Assembly (NCBI GenBank): GCA_963576735.1
Contig: OY755197.1
Coordinates: forward strand, 5,778,501-5,842,500
From: Bedellia somnulentella
Taxonomy: Eukaryota > Arthropoda > Insecta > Lepidoptera > Bedelliidae
Length of the DNA stretch: 64,000 nt
Reading direction: 5' to 3'
Position numbers and translations under genes: made by a program. Every line of letters starts with the position of its first letter. Positions within the stretch are counted from its first letter, which is position 1. Positions 45,541 to 57,600 of the stretch are shown here, piece by piece. Under the pieces are notes generated by a model. The model had not been told where the DNA came from, did no database searches, and was given only the letters and a program-made list of their open reading frames with translations.

Positions 45541-48500
45541 TTGCCTTATATTCAAATTCATTCCCCACCATTAAAGCTGCTTATTGATACCGGTGCAAAC
45601 CAATCATTTCTCAGTCCTAACTCAGTTGAGCAATATTTTTCAAATATTCCATTAAATTATCAACCCTTTGAAGTCAGTAATGTGCATGCTGTAAGTCGTA
45701 GTGACTATTCCATTACTTTGCCAAATTTTCCTGAATTTCAGTTCCCAGGTGATTCGACCTTCTTTATATATAAATTTCATGACTATTTTGATGGACTTAT
45801 TGGCTCCGATTTATTGGAAAAATTCGAAGCAACTATAGATTTTAAAGATAAATTACTTAAGACTAAAAATAACACTACACCAATTAATTTTTATGAATCA
45901 CGCAACTCTAATCTTTATGAGGAAATAATACCAGCCAACTCTTCAAAATTAGTGCGAATACCAGTATATCTTCAGGATTGTGATGTTTTCATAGAGGAAC
46001 AACTCATTTCAAATTGCAACATCAGAGAATGTTTTACTAAAGTCCGTAATAATAGAGCCATAGTAGAGGTATTTAATCCTAGTCATAACGATGTCATATT
46101 TTCATTAAATTGTTCATTAAACGCCGAGACATATAATTTAGAATGTTTTTCAAATAATCGCGATACATCTCGAGCTAAAGAAGTTTTATCCCGTTTGCGC
46201 ACTGATCATCTTAACGCCGAAGAAAAAATTAATTTAGAGTCACTATGCACCCGCTACGCCGATGTGTTTTATATTGAAGGCGAATCTCTTAGTTTTACTA
46301 ACAAGATTAAACATAGAATTAAAACCACTGATGAATTACCCGTCTATACTAGGAGTTATAGATATCCATTTATTCTTAGACAAGAAGTCCAGGATCAGAT
46401 CTCTAAAATGTTGCAACAAGGTATTATCCGACCTTCGGACTCAGCTTGGAGTTCACCCATATGGGTAGTCCCAAAGAAGGCCGATGCATCCGGCAAGAAA
46501 AAGTGGCGACTTGTAGTCGATTTCCGTAAATTAAATGAAAAAACGATAGATGATAAGTACCCAATCCCTAATATCTCAGACGTGCTGGATAAATTGGGTA
46601 ACTGTCAGTATTTCTCTACCCTCGACCTGGCGTCCGGATTTTACCAGGTAGAAATGGACCCCGCAGATATCCCGAAAACTGCTTTCAATGTAGAACATGG
46701 TCATTTTGAATTTTTGAGAATGCCTATGGGTCTTAAAAATAGTCCTTCTACTTTTCAACGTGTGATGGACAATGTTCTCCGCGATCTTCAAAATACTATA
46801 TGCCTAGTTTATCTCGACGATATAATAGTGTTTAGCACGTCCCTACAGGAACATATGGTTAACCTCGAAAAGGTATTTCAAAAACTACGAGAATCTAACT
46901 TCAAAATCCAGATGGACAAGTCTGAATTTCTTAAATTGGAAACGTCGTATCTTGGACATGTTATTAGTACAGATGGAATAAAACCTAACCCAGATAAAAT
47001 TATAGCTATTAAAAATTACCCCTTACCCAAAACCCCTACCGAAATAAAACGTTTTTTAGGTCTACTTGGATACTATCGTAAATTTATACCCAATTTCGCT
47101 CGCATAACAAAGCCCATGACTCAATGCTTAAAGAAAGGCTCTAAAATTAACTTTAATACTGAATATACCGATTGTTTTGAAAAGTGTAAAACACTTCTTA
47201 CCAACGACCCCATACTCCAGTACCCAGACTTTTCAAAGGATTTTATCCTCACCACTGATGCATCTAATTTAGCCATAGGAGCTGTCCTCTCCCAGGGTAC
47301 TATAGGTTCCGATAGACCCATAGCATATGCCTCCCGAACGTTAAACAGTAGTGAAATTAATTATAGCACTATAGAAAAAGAGCTGTTGGCCATTGTCTGG
47401 GCAACAAAATATTTTAGGCCCTATCTTTTTGGTAGAAAATTTAAAATCATAACAGATCATAGACCTTTACAATGGGTGATGAACCTTAAAGAGCCCAATT
47501 CCCGACTGACTAGGTGGCGCCTCAAGTTAAGTGAATATGACTTTACAGTGTGTTATAAGCAAGGCAAAGCAAACACAAACGCAGATGCATTATCACGTAT
47601 TGAAATATACAATGAAGAAACCAGCTCCATTATAGCCAACCCATCAGAAAAACCACCTTCGATTGATGGTTCAACTACTGCCACAGCTCACACCAGCAAG
47701 GAAAACCCCATTCTTGAAATACCAATAACTGATGATCCCCTTAATAAATTTTATAAGCAGATTCACTTCATTATTGTAGGAGACATCAAAGGGAAAACTA
47801 CTGTTTCTAAGCCGTTTGATACTCATACTAAAACTGTAATACAACTTCGTAAATCATTCTTAGAGGAAGACCTTGTAAATGCCGTTAAAGAATTTGTTAA
47901 CCCTAAAGTAAAAACCGGAATTTTAATTGAACCTGCCTTAGAAATGTACTCAGTCATACCTTTATTGCAGAATAATTTTAAAAACTCAGCTTTTAATCTT
48001 TTACTAACCAAAAAGGAAATAGAAAATGTAAAAGATTACTTGAAACAGCAGGAAATAATTAAATTATATCACGAAGGTAAAACCAACCATCGCGGTATAA
48101 ACGAATGTTTTCTTGCCCTATCACACAAATTTTATTGGCCTAAGATGAAAGATTCTATTACTAAATATATCAATGAATGTATTATTTGTGGACAAAGTAA
48201 ATACGACCGTAATCCCATAAAGCAAAAATTCAATATAGTGCCTCCTCCTTCAAAACCGTTTCAGACTGTTCACCTTGACCTTTTAAGCATAGAAACGCAA
48301 AAGTATCTCACTATCGTTGATGCCTTCTCCAAATACGCTCAAGCTTATTATTTGAAAGATGCGACAGCTGTGAGTGTGATTCAAGCATTGTTACAATTTT
48401 CAACTCATCATGGTTTACCGCTTACAGTAGTCACTGATAGAGGTCCCGAATTTACAAATCAGTTATTTTTAGAATTTGTCAGATTACACAATATAAATCA

Positions 48501-49113
48501 CCATAAAATATTAGCTTATGCTCCTAACGAAAACGGAATAGTCGAAAGATTTCATTCTACCATATTGGAACACTTAAGAGTTCTAAAACTAAAGCATAAA
48601 GGGGAAGCTGTAACAAATCTTATGGCATATGCGTTATTAGGCTATAATAGTTCTATTCACAGTTTTACCAAATGTAGACCACTTGATATTATTACAGGCC
48701 ACTTCGATCCCAGAGATCCCTTCGATATTAACCTTTCAGAACATTTAATGCAGCAATATATACAGGAACATAGGGAGAAAATGATAAAAGTATACGACAT
48801 TCTCAACGAAACTTCTCTTCATCGCCGTACTGAAATTACCGAAAATATTAATAAAGATCGCGAACCGGAAACAAGCTATAATCCTGATCAACAAATATTC
48901 ATTAAAAACCCCGTCGCTATTCGCCAAAAAGTTGCTCCCCGTTATATACACGATACAATATTAGCCGATTTACCCATACATGTTTATACAAAGAGAAAGA
49001 GGGGCCCAGTCGCGAAATCTCGATTAAAAAGAGCTCCCAAAAATGTTTTGTTGCAGGGCACTGATACTGATTCTGTTACTGAACCTGGTACAAGCAGAGG
49101 AGATAACATTTGA
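45541..49113 (+). CDS. pol: Errantivirus Pol: protease, RT, RNase H, integrase
   Basis: The frame is open from upstream of the gag stop, in -1 phase, so translation is probably by frameshift and the given start is only a marker. Domains in order: aspartic protease (LIDTGANQSF, Asp at ~45586); reverse transcriptase (VYLDDIIVF, ~46807); RNase H (TTDASNLAIGAVLSQ, ~47251; TDHRPLQWV); integrase with an HHCC finger (~48080-48195) and the D,D35E triad (LDLLS at 48277, TDRGPEF at 48436, NENGIVERF at 48544). No internal stop or frameshift was found. The 3' end overlaps env by 71 bases. Confidence 0.95.
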   Translation: MPYIQIHSPPLKLLIDTGANQSFLSPNSVEQYFSNIPLNYQPFEVSNVHAVSRSDYSITLPNFPEFQFPGDSTFFIYKFHDYFDGLIGSDLLEKFEATIDFKDKLLKTKNNTTPINFYESRNSNLYEEIIPANSSKLVRIPVYLQDCDVFIEEQLISNCNIRECFTKVRNNRAIVEVFNPSHNDVIFSLNCSLNAETYNLECFSNNRDTSRAKEVLSRLRTDHLNAEEKINLESLCTRYADVFYIEGESLSFTNKIKHRIKTTDELPVYTRSYRYPFILRQEVQDQISKMLQQGIIRPSDSAWSSPIWVVPKKADASGKKKWRLVVDFRKLNEKTIDDKYPIPNISDVLDKLGNCQYFSTLDLASGFYQVEMDPADIPKTAFNVEHGHFEFLRMPMGLKNSPSTFQRVMDNVLRDLQNTICLVYLDDIIVFSTSLQEHMVNLEKVFQKLRESNFKIQMDKSEFLKLETSYLGHVISTDGIKPNPDKIIAIKNYPLPKTPTEIKRFLGLLGYYRKFIPNFARITKPMTQCLKKGSKINFNTEYTDCFEKCKTLLTNDPILQYPDFSKDFILTTDASNLAIGAVLSQGTIGSDRPIAYASRTLNSSEINYSTIEKELLAIVWATKYFRPYLFGRKFKIITDHRPLQWVMNLKEPNSRLTRWRLKLSEYDFTVCYKQGKANTNADALSRIEIYNEETSSIIANPSEKPPSIDGSTTATAHTSKENPILEIPITDDPLNKFYKQIHFIIVGDIKGKTTVSKPFDTHTKTVIQLRKSFLEEDLVNAVKEFVNPKVKTGILIEPALEMYSVIPLLQNNFKNSAFNLLLTKKEIENVKDYLKQQEIIKLYHEGKTNHRGINECFLALSHKFYWPKMKDSITKYINECIICGQSKYDRNPIKQKFNIVPPPSKPFQTVHLDLLSIETQKYLTIVDAFSKYAQAYYLKDATAVSVIQALLQFSTHHGLPLTVVTDRGPEFTNQLFLEFVRLHNINHHKILAYAPNENGIVERFHSTILEHLRVLKLKHKGEAVTNLMAYALLGYNSSIHSFTKCRPLDIITGHFDPRDPFDINLSEHLMQQYIQEHREKMIKVYDILNETSLHRRTEITENINKDREPETSYNPDQQIFIKNPVAIRQKVAPRYIHDTILADLPIHVYTKRKRGPVAKSRLKRAPKNVLLQGTDTDSVTEPGTSRGDNI

Positions 49114-50755
49114 AAGCCTGCAAAATGGACCTGGCATTTTACCATTCAGCTTGGGTCCTACCAAGCTAGTGTCCCATTATCATTCCTTTTTACAGGAAGT
49201 AGATTTAGATTCTATTAGGTTAAGTATTAGTTTAGTTAATGAACAGTTAGACAACTTTTTACCCCAATTAGATAATAAAGTAGTATCTCTGTATGAACCC
49301 CACATCCATTACTTAAGATTGAAATTAAATTACTTATCAAGCCAATTGGAAACTTTTGAGCGTAAACGCTCTAAGAGAGGTCTCATCAACGGTTTGGGCA
49401 CAGTTATAAAAAGTATATCTGGTAATTTGGACTTTAATGATGCACTTCGTTATGATAACGCTTTTAAAACAATACAATTAAATGAGAATAAAATTATTTC
49501 TGAGATTAATCACCAAATAAGCATAAATAAAAAATGGACCTCAGAAAACACCAAAGTTCTAACTAGTTTAGTATCTAATCAGGGTTCAATCGAGAAAGCA
49601 ATAAATTTAATTAATAATTCGACAGTCCAGCAGCAGTCAAACAGTTTATTATATGCTCATTTATATCAACTTCTTTTAATTTTAGGCGATAATATAGATA
49701 GTGTCTCAAACGAGTTAGTTAATTTAGAAAACGTTTTAGCTTTTATTAGAACTAATAGTATGCACCATTCTATGTTTAATTCAAGCACCTTTAGCTCTAT
49801 GATAAATAGGTTAACCTTACTATATGGGAAAGATAGGATAGTTAATATAGATTTAAGAGAATATTTCGAGATAGTAAAGACAGGATACTATTTTAATTTA
49901 CAGTCTTTAGTAATAGTACTAAAATTCCCGATTGTTTTCCCTTTAATCTTCGACCTCTTTAAACTTTCCCTCACTCCGAATTACCTTGGAAATATCCTAA
50001 TTCCTCCATATCCTTATATAGCAATTCACGACAAAGAGTTCATGTACATTGAGGCAGAATGCCCGAAGACCAGTTCTGGATTCCTTTGCGAAAAACCACT
50101 GAATCAACATCAGGAGCACCAAGACTGTATTCATAGTTACATAACAACGCAACATATTATCGATTCATGTATCTTCACATCTGTAATTCTAACGACAGAA
50201 GCCATGGAGCAGTTAGATGAAAAACACTATATCTTCAGCTTCCCGCAGCCAACCAAAGTTCACTCATACTGTTCACAAAACCAATATGTATCTTTAGAAG
50301 GCAGCTACTTGATAACCGTACCGAAGGGATGTCATATTCAAACTCCAGTTTTCAATATAACCAACAGTCAAGATAAAATAAAGGGCATGCCGTTGAAAAT
50401 CATGAACTTACCAATTTTTAAACCTGAAAAATATAACCAGTCTAATTCCACATTTACACTCAAGACGATCAGCTTAAAAAGTCTTCATTCAACCAACATG
50501 GAAGTTGCACTTCAACCAACATTTCCATCATGGCACGAGCAGACGAACAGTATCTACCATACCACGATACCCATTTATTCAGCTATTGGAATAATATTAA
50601 TTGCAAGTACGATATACGCCACTATGAAACGTATTAAGAAGAAACCCGTGAAGATATACCAACCAACCATATACTCCGAGATAACTGAGAAGAAAAGCAC
50701 CACCCCAAATCAACCACAACCCTCATCATTATTTTCAACCCAAGTCTTCAAATAA
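49043..50755 (+). CDS. env: Errantivirus Env (fusion glycoprotein)
   Basis: The 570 codons start at ATG with a signal peptide (~residues 1-18). A furin site RKRSKR lies at ~107-112, followed by the fusion-peptide-like GLINGLGTVIKSISGNLD. A long helical region, cysteine-rich C-terminal ectodomain, membrane span (~505-527) and basic tail follow. This layout matches insect errantivirus Env proteins, which are related to baculovirus F. A good splice acceptor (TTTTGTTGCAG) sits just inside the frame at ~49055, fitting env expression from a spliced mRNA. The frame is unbroken, so cell-to-cell transfer is possible in principle; that is inference. Confidence 0.9.
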   Translation: MFCCRALILILLLNLVQAEEITFESLQNGPGILPFSLGPTKLVSHYHSFLQEVDLDSIRLSISLVNEQLDNFLPQLDNKVVSLYEPHIHYLRLKLNYLSSQLETFERKRSKRGLINGLGTVIKSISGNLDFNDALRYDNAFKTIQLNENKIISEINHQISINKKWTSENTKVLTSLVSNQGSIEKAINLINNSTVQQQSNSLLYAHLYQLLLILGDNIDSVSNELVNLENVLAFIRTNSMHHSMFNSSTFSSMINRLTLLYGKDRIVNIDLREYFEIVKTGYYFNLQSLVIVLKFPIVFPLIFDLFKLSLTPNYLGNILIPPYPYIAIHDKEFMYIEAECPKTSSGFLCEKPLNQHQEHQDCIHSYITTQHIIDSCIFTSVILTTEAMEQLDEKHYIFSFPQPTKVHSYCSQNQYVSLEGSYLITVPKGCHIQTPVFNITNSQDKIKGMPLKIMNLPIFKPEKYNQSNSTFTLKTISLKSLHSTNMEVALQPTFPSWHEQTNSIYHTTIPIYSAIGIILIASTIYATMKRIKKKPVKIYQPTIYSEITEKKSTTPNQPQPSSLFSTQVFK

Positions 50756-50765
50756 ATGCTGATTT

Positions 50766-50777
50766 TAAGGAGGGAGG
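50766..50777 (+). promoter_or_regulatory. Polypurine tract
   Basis: AAGGAGGGAGG lies directly upstream of the 3' LTR and would prime plus-strand synthesis. Confidence 0.85.
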
Positions 50778-51077
50778 TGTAATGTCGCAACCAAACCCGG
50801 GATATGCTGACTAGCGAGCCGACCTCAATTCATAGTTACACGCAACTTCCATTTGTTCGATGCAGCGTCAGCGCAACGTGAGGCAACGTGACCGCTGCAT
50901 AGCGACAGCGTCGAGCGTCGGCGCCGCGATCCCAGGAAAATCATATTTCACTTTTGTCATAACCATCGGGCATTAGACATTTACTTTAGTTGTAATTAAT
51001 TTGTAATCTTTATTAATTAAATTAGTTTTAAATAATTTTGGTTTTTTTTGTATCTTGGGCTGCAGCCGTACGTAATT
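50778..51077 (+). repeat. 3' LTR
   Basis: Same length and, by eye, same sequence as the 5' LTR; CGCG follows. Confidence 0.95.
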
Positions 51078-51081
51078 CGCG

Positions 51082-51281
51082 CTGTCGCTGTGCGCCGGAA
51101 AAGTAAAAAAAAAGACCGGAAGTAGTGAGTGTTGTTCTTTCATCAGATTAGTATCGACTAATTACCAATGAGTAAGAATTAGTATAGAGTCAATGATTGA
51201 CATACTAAATGATAAAGAGAGTCATTAGGGTATTTAATTTCTGGTCTTATAAATAATAAAACTTCAATATTCTTAAGCCAT
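51082..51281. other. GC-rich flank of the errantivirus insertion
   Basis: Joined across the insertion, CTGCTGCCCGCG and CTGTCGCTGTGCGCCGGAAA form one GC-rich patch ~1 kb upstream of the gene 1 ATG. It is a candidate promoter or first non-coding exon of gene 1. Confidence 0.4.
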
Positions 51282-51287
51282 TTTATT
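51282..51287 (-). terminator. Likely poly(A) signal of gene 2
   Basis: AATAAA on the minus strand, ~330 bases after the gene 2 stop and ~200 bases before the errantivirus LTR. Confidence 0.6.
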
Positions 51288-51618
51288 GTTTTCAATCATT
51301 TCATCATCATCATTATGTACAATCAATAGAAAAAATTAAGTACAAAAGTAAAAAAATATATAAATCGAATTTATCTAAATAGGTAGTATCTACGGCAGTG
51401 AGTATATAGTTCAGCAATTGAAATTCACTCAAATTGGTAACATGAAACATATTTTTGGTGATCTTACAATAGCTTACAACTAACTTAGTTATCAGAGTAT
51501 TATTTTCTTAATGTTAAATTCGTTACTTTTACAACTATAAGGCACTAGGTTACTTAATATAATACACATTTTTAATAAATAACTAACCCTTAACTTTTTA
51601 CAAAAACCCTGAATCTTT

Positions 51619-54600
51619 TTATAATGAGTTACTGTTTACACTTTGTATGTTTTGACTGACAATTGATGGCTCTATCCATCGTAATAATGAAGAAACTTGT
51701 CCTGCAATTGATGGTTCTGCCAACATGACTACTGAAGTGGCTTCTTTTCTAACTGCTGGTACTTCCAATACTGATGTGGCTGAATTAGTGTTTTTGATAT
51801 GATCGGTTAATTCACCAACAATACTTTCTAGGCTTTGAGTGGGTTTGTCATTTACATTATCAAAGTTATACAAATACTTGTCTGGGTCAATTACCGAGTT
51901 TTCTGTGAAGTCTACTTCAGAACCAGACAAATCATTTATACTTGGTAAAACTGATGGCAAAAGTTTGACATCATCAAAATAGATGGCCTCCCGTTTTCTT
52001 ACATTTTGTGTTTCGTCGGATAAAATTGTCGACAATACCGTACTGAATTCGCCAGGAGTTCTGCCAGACACATAAAGTGTCACTATACTTTTTACTTTAG
52101 GGGCTGCTGGTTTAGGTTGTTTAGGTTTTATTTTAGGTCTAGAACTCTGTGGTGGGGGCGGTGGTGGTGGTAGAACGTCTTCATTACTGTCTTGTTGACT
52201 TTCATCAACAAAGTCTTCATTACTATTAAAATCCGATAAAATGTTTGGTTTTGGGTTATTATTGTATATATCATTATTGAAAAGATTATTGTTTTGTACT
52301 ACATTGAGATCTGGCTGACCTAATCCGGATAATGGATTTGGAGTATTTAATGCTAACATTTGTTGTTGTTGTTGCTGTTGAAGAAGAAAAGGTAGCAATA
52401 GCGAATTGAATTGAGGCTGGGGCTGAGGTACTACAGCTGTTGGTGCTGTAACTATAGTATCTGTTATATATTCAGTTGCAGTGATGACATTGACAGTAGG
52501 ATCTATTATCGTTGTTTTAATTGGCGTTCCTCTATATGTTATCTCCAAAACAGTTTCTCTGTTATCGATAACAGTAGTTACATAAGTTGTTGTACGAGTT
52601 TTGTATTCTGTTATAGGTGTTTGCACTACTTGCTGAGGTGGAACAAGCCCTTGTCCTTGAAGAGCTAACAATGGGTTTATTTGATTGAGCCCCGGTTGTT
52701 GATTACCTAAAAGTAGTTGTGATAGTAACAGGTTAGCCAAAGGAACATTGGCACTTATTTCTGGACTTAACGTCGATGTTATACGTTCTACATTATATAT
52801 GGTACTTGGTAAAATATGAGAATATGATGTTTTTCGTCCTCGTATCACGGTTGGTGTAAATATCACCGTGGAAGTTGGAATTTCATTAAGAAGAAACTTA
52901 ATGATTTTAGTAGCTCCATTATCACCAATTTCCGTAGCTTCGTCAGCTAAATACAGTTGTTGATTTCCAAGAGGTCCTAACGATGTCAATATTTGGTTAG
53001 GGAGTAAAGTCTGTAAGCTTGGTTTAGCAGTTATTATATTCTTGTATTCGGTCATTCTTCCGTTAACGACCGAGATTGTCGCTTCAGTAGGAATTTGATG
53101 AGTCACAATTATTTTTCCATCATTGAGTATATGATTTTGATTTTGAAACCTCTCACCACTCAGGTTTTCGTAAGAGTTCCTTTGTCTACTATTATTTCGT
53201 GTATTACCCCGTGTTCGTGATCTTCCAGTGCCTCTAGAGTTTGATCTTGCAGTCGTTTGAGAATTATAACTCTGTCTTGATGTCTTTGGTCTTGTGGAAG
53301 ATGTATTAGGGCGTGTGTTTGGTCTTGAGTTTCTTCTGTAGGATGGTGCTGAAGTTGTGGTAGTTTTACTATCACCTCTTACTATAAAGGGTTGCCGTGC
53401 TGTAGATTTAAGTGGTGCTGATGTAGTTGTTCGTGGGTTGGCTGAATTTCTAGAGCTGTATCTAACAGGAGTTCTCACTCGTTGAGTAGTAGGAGGTGCT
53501 TCAGTTTCATTTTCTTCATCGGAACGTCTCGTATTTGAAGCAGCCCTAGAACCAGTTCTTCGAAAATTAGAAAACTTTCTGTTCCCGTAGTCTACTTGAC
53601 GTTTGGCTCTTCTTCTGAAAGGTCTAATCTGAACTGCGTTTGGCGCTTTGCGTGGTGCTGGGGTCGAAGGGGTTGATACTTGTTGTTCTTTCCTATCAGA
53701 AGAATCATATTCGTTGTCGTCTGAATTATCTTCCCCTTCAAAAATTTCTTCTTGTTCTTCATCTACTTCTTGTGCGTTGTCTTTTATTTCTTCTTCTGGT
53801 TCCGGTCCGGGTTGTCTTAGTAGATTTCGTCTTGGAAATAATGCATTCGGTCTTTGCCTACGTAATGACAAAAGGGGATTGGGTGTAGTTCTTGTAGTAG
53901 TTTTTCTAGTAGTTGTGGTAATACGCCCACGTGCAGCAGTAGTTTTTCTTGGAGTTGTTTGTACTGTAGGTCTAGGAGTTACAGAGGCACCTGGTTGGCG
54001 TGCGACATTTGGTCTTCTAAATCTAAATAGAGGATTTGCCGTAGTCTTGGCCGGTGTTTCTGTTACTTCTTCCAATGATTCAGTAATGTTTTCTTCATTT
54101 TGAGTTGCAAAAGTCTCTGATTCATTTTGATCGTCTGTAGCTACAGGTAAAGTGATAGATGCTGATTGACGTCCACCTCTGATTCTGTTAGTTAGTGTAG
54201 GTTTTATTTTTGGTAAAACAGATCTGCTCGGATAATCATTACCCCTCAAAGAGTTAGATCTAAAATTTGACTTTCTCAGTGTTGGTTGTATGCTAGCTCG
54301 AGGGAAACCACCAGATTTTGACGGCGATGGTATATTTGAAGGAATATTTGATATAGAGTTTCTTGCGGCAAATCTTCGACTTGAGCCTGAACCACCTGGG
54401 AACACGGATTGTTTTCTATTAGCTCCAAACGCAGTTGGTCTGACTGATTTAAGTACTGGTGTTGCTGTAATCGTTGGTGTGAAATCTGATCTTGTTATTG
54501 TTGTTGCGCTACTAGGCGATGGAACTCGTTTTGGACTAAAAGTGGGTCTATTTCTTGAGGCAAATGGACGAATGACCGGAACGAACGATGGTTTTTTAGT

Positions 54601-57600
54601 TGAGAATGTTAAGCGCCCCTTTTTTCTTGAACTCGTATCATCTTCATCATCTGATTCAGGTTTGCCTTCTGTTGTTGTCTCAACAGCGTTAGAAGAATTA
54701 TTGGCATCATCACCAAATTTGTTTGACAAAGTATCGTCAGTTGGGGAGGTAGATGTTGAATTCGTATCAATATTTAACGTTTTATTATCGTTAGTTATAA
54801 CTACAGAGTTACCCGATATGACTGCTACTTGTGAGTACAGTATTTTTTTCTCTGGATTTGAAACACTACTTTCAGTTGGTTTAATTTCAGCAAACAAATT
54901 ATCAATGAAAGTACCAGAAAGTACCGTAGGTGCAACACCTGAAATATCAGGCAACTGGGTTGGCTTTATTTGTTCTTTTAAAGCTGTAGGAGATATAACT
55001 ACATTCTTTTCATTATTTTGGACCAAATTCTTATTGTCAGATCCACTAGCAACCTTCCGGCCTAACTGATTATCATCAATGAGCTTAGTGTTGTCTACTA
55101 TATTTGTTACAGTCTCAAGACTGCTTCTTATTTGCGATGTGTTACCAACGTAAAATGTAGTAAAGTATGTGTATGTTGTATAGAATGTTGCTTTGCCATC
55201 GTCTTGTTCTAAACTATCTCCGATTAATGATGGTTTTACTTCGATATCTAGTTCTTTTGGAGGCAGCTCGCTATTGCCTTCAATAGGAGTTGTATCTATG
55301 GGACTCACCGTAGGTTCAGCTATACGTTCAAGTGTTGGAGTGACAATATTGGAGACAACTTCCTCGCGACTAGTTATGGTTGTTGCATTATCTTTGTAAA
55401 GAGTAGTCCAATATGTGAATGTTGTATAATATGTGATGGGAAGTAAGTTTTCATCGATCTCAGGTTCCTTCTTAGGCCATATTGTTTCCGTCACAACATT
55501 CGTTATGGTCTCGAGTCTACTCTTTATTTTACTTGAATCCTTTCCAATGTATAAAGTGGTAAAATATGTAAAGGTCGTGTAGCTTGTTTGAAGAAGAAGA
55601 GTCGGTGAGGGCATTATTTCTTCAACATTACTTTCTGAACTTATTTGATCTTCGATAACGTTATTATTCTCTAAGTATTTTTGCTCACCTTTTGAAGAAG
55701 ACGATTTAACATCGGTTGTGTATGAATTCTCCGATTCTATAGGGTTTGAGTCAACACTTAATAACATGTCCACTTCAACTGGACTAGGATTAGGTCTTAA
55801 AATTCTTTTTTCATCTGCAGCTTCCTCACTTCCAATTCTAACGCTTGTTTCTACTGATGAATTTACATCAGTTTTAATGGGTTTTTGAGCACCTTTCACT
55901 TGTTTGCAGTTTCTAAAGTCAAACTGAATTCTCGTATTCTCAATCAGAGGATTCGTTTTTGTTGGAATCAATTCTTCAGGGCCTACGTAATTTGTGTAAA
56001 CTTCACTTCTACTACAAACATTAGCATCTGAACCAACAAATATAGTAGTGAAGAATGTATAGGTAGTAAAATATGTTTTAACAGCATCAGGTTTAATTGA
56101 TGCTACAATGTCGTCACCCAGCGATGGCGTTGGTGTTTGGGAACTATAAACATCGTCCTTTTCTACTGATTCGAGAACGTCTTTATTTTTAACGAGGTCT
56201 ATTATGCTATTGATAGCAGTAGGCCTACCAATCCCTACGTTAGTAGGTGCTATTTCGTCTTCATTAAATGCGCCCAAAAGCGAAGGGTCCAGTAGATTTA
56301 CATTAACAGTTGCTGTAATAATATTAGTTACTACAGATTTATGACTTGCAACACTAGATGTAGAGTCTCCAAAAAAGGTGGTAAAATAAGTATATGTTGT
56401 GTAGAGAGTCTTGTAAATTACGTCTATTTCATTTTCCAATACGTTTTCCTCGTCTTTATTAGTAACTGGCGATATGGGTTTCTCTGTAATAGATGTTGAT
56501 GTAGTTTCAGTGCTTACTGAAACTTCATAATGGCTTGATTCATGTATTTTTTCTGTCGTTGTTGAATCCTTCTCAAGCAAATTATTTTCATCATTTTCTT
56601 CATTTTTGTTTTGAACCGTCGTTGTTTCTTCAGTAATAGGAACTTCAACTTCAGATACTGATTTTTCACTTGTATATTCTTCTTGAACTTCGGGTTTATC
56701 CAAACTACTAAGTATTGATGACTTCTCCCCATCAGCAGATAAAACTGCAGTTGGTTCAATTTCAAGATTAGTTTTACAAACAATATTTGTTAAGTAACCA
56801 ACATCACTTTCAACAACCACATCTGATTTAATTGAAGTTGTTGTTTCAGTTCCCTCTAACGGTATGAAATATGTTGTTAAGTAAGTTAATGTTTTGAAGG
56901 ATGTTGTCATGGTGGACTTTGTTTCAAGTCCTTGAGTACATTCTTCATTTTCAAAGTCACTGTCTGGCTTATCTTCAATTGTTGTAACTTCAATTTCTTC
57001 TTCTGACTCATCTGTGATAGTATTTTCTGTGGTCGTCACTATATTTTTATCTTCTGTTACGATTTCTTCATTGGATTCCATAATTTCAGAAGCCGTATTG
57101 TCGGTTTCTTCATCTGAGTTACTTAAAGAGTTTAATAATCTATTGTCCGTTATCACAGATTGTTCGTCAGTTTTTAAGATTGCAGATGAAGGTTTAATAG
57201 TCACCAGGGGATCAGTGGCTATTGAATTAGAACTTTTTATTGGACTTTCATCTAAATCACCTGTAACTTTGGTATTTTCGGTTGTTAATATTGAAGATTC
57301 AGAGGGTTGAATTACATCTAGATTAAAATTAAATCCATTGTTACTCTGGACGCTTATAGCATCCGGAATTTTGTCATCAATATCATACAGAGCCTTTTCC
57401 AAACTTTCTTCATCATTGTATAATGCCTTTTCAGATCGATTCTCTTCATATTTCGGTGTCGTTAGTTTTGTTGGTTCTAGTTTTTCGAAAGGTTTGAATG
57501 TTGCTGTTGCAACGGGAATATCGGAAGCTAAAAAGGTAATTTTCGAAGCTAATTTATCGACTCGTTTTGCAGAAGGGAATACATTCACCTCACCAGGAAT

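Larger units (their letters stand above)
43620..51077 (+). mobile_element. Errantivirus: gypsy-type endogenous retrovirus, apparently intact
   Basis: Two 300-bp LTRs bracket gag, pol and env, all open. The target duplication CGCG is at 43616-43619 and 51078-51081. The primer site (43919-43936) matches the 3' end of tRNA-Ser. A purine tract precedes the 3' LTR. I found no difference between the LTRs by eye, so insertion was recent. It lies between gene 2 and gene 1, transcribed opposite to both. Confidence 0.95.

Noticed and set aside
54290..55069. 259-codon plus-strand frame
   Set aside because: It is antisense to the gene 2 exon, with no domain and no splice or start context.
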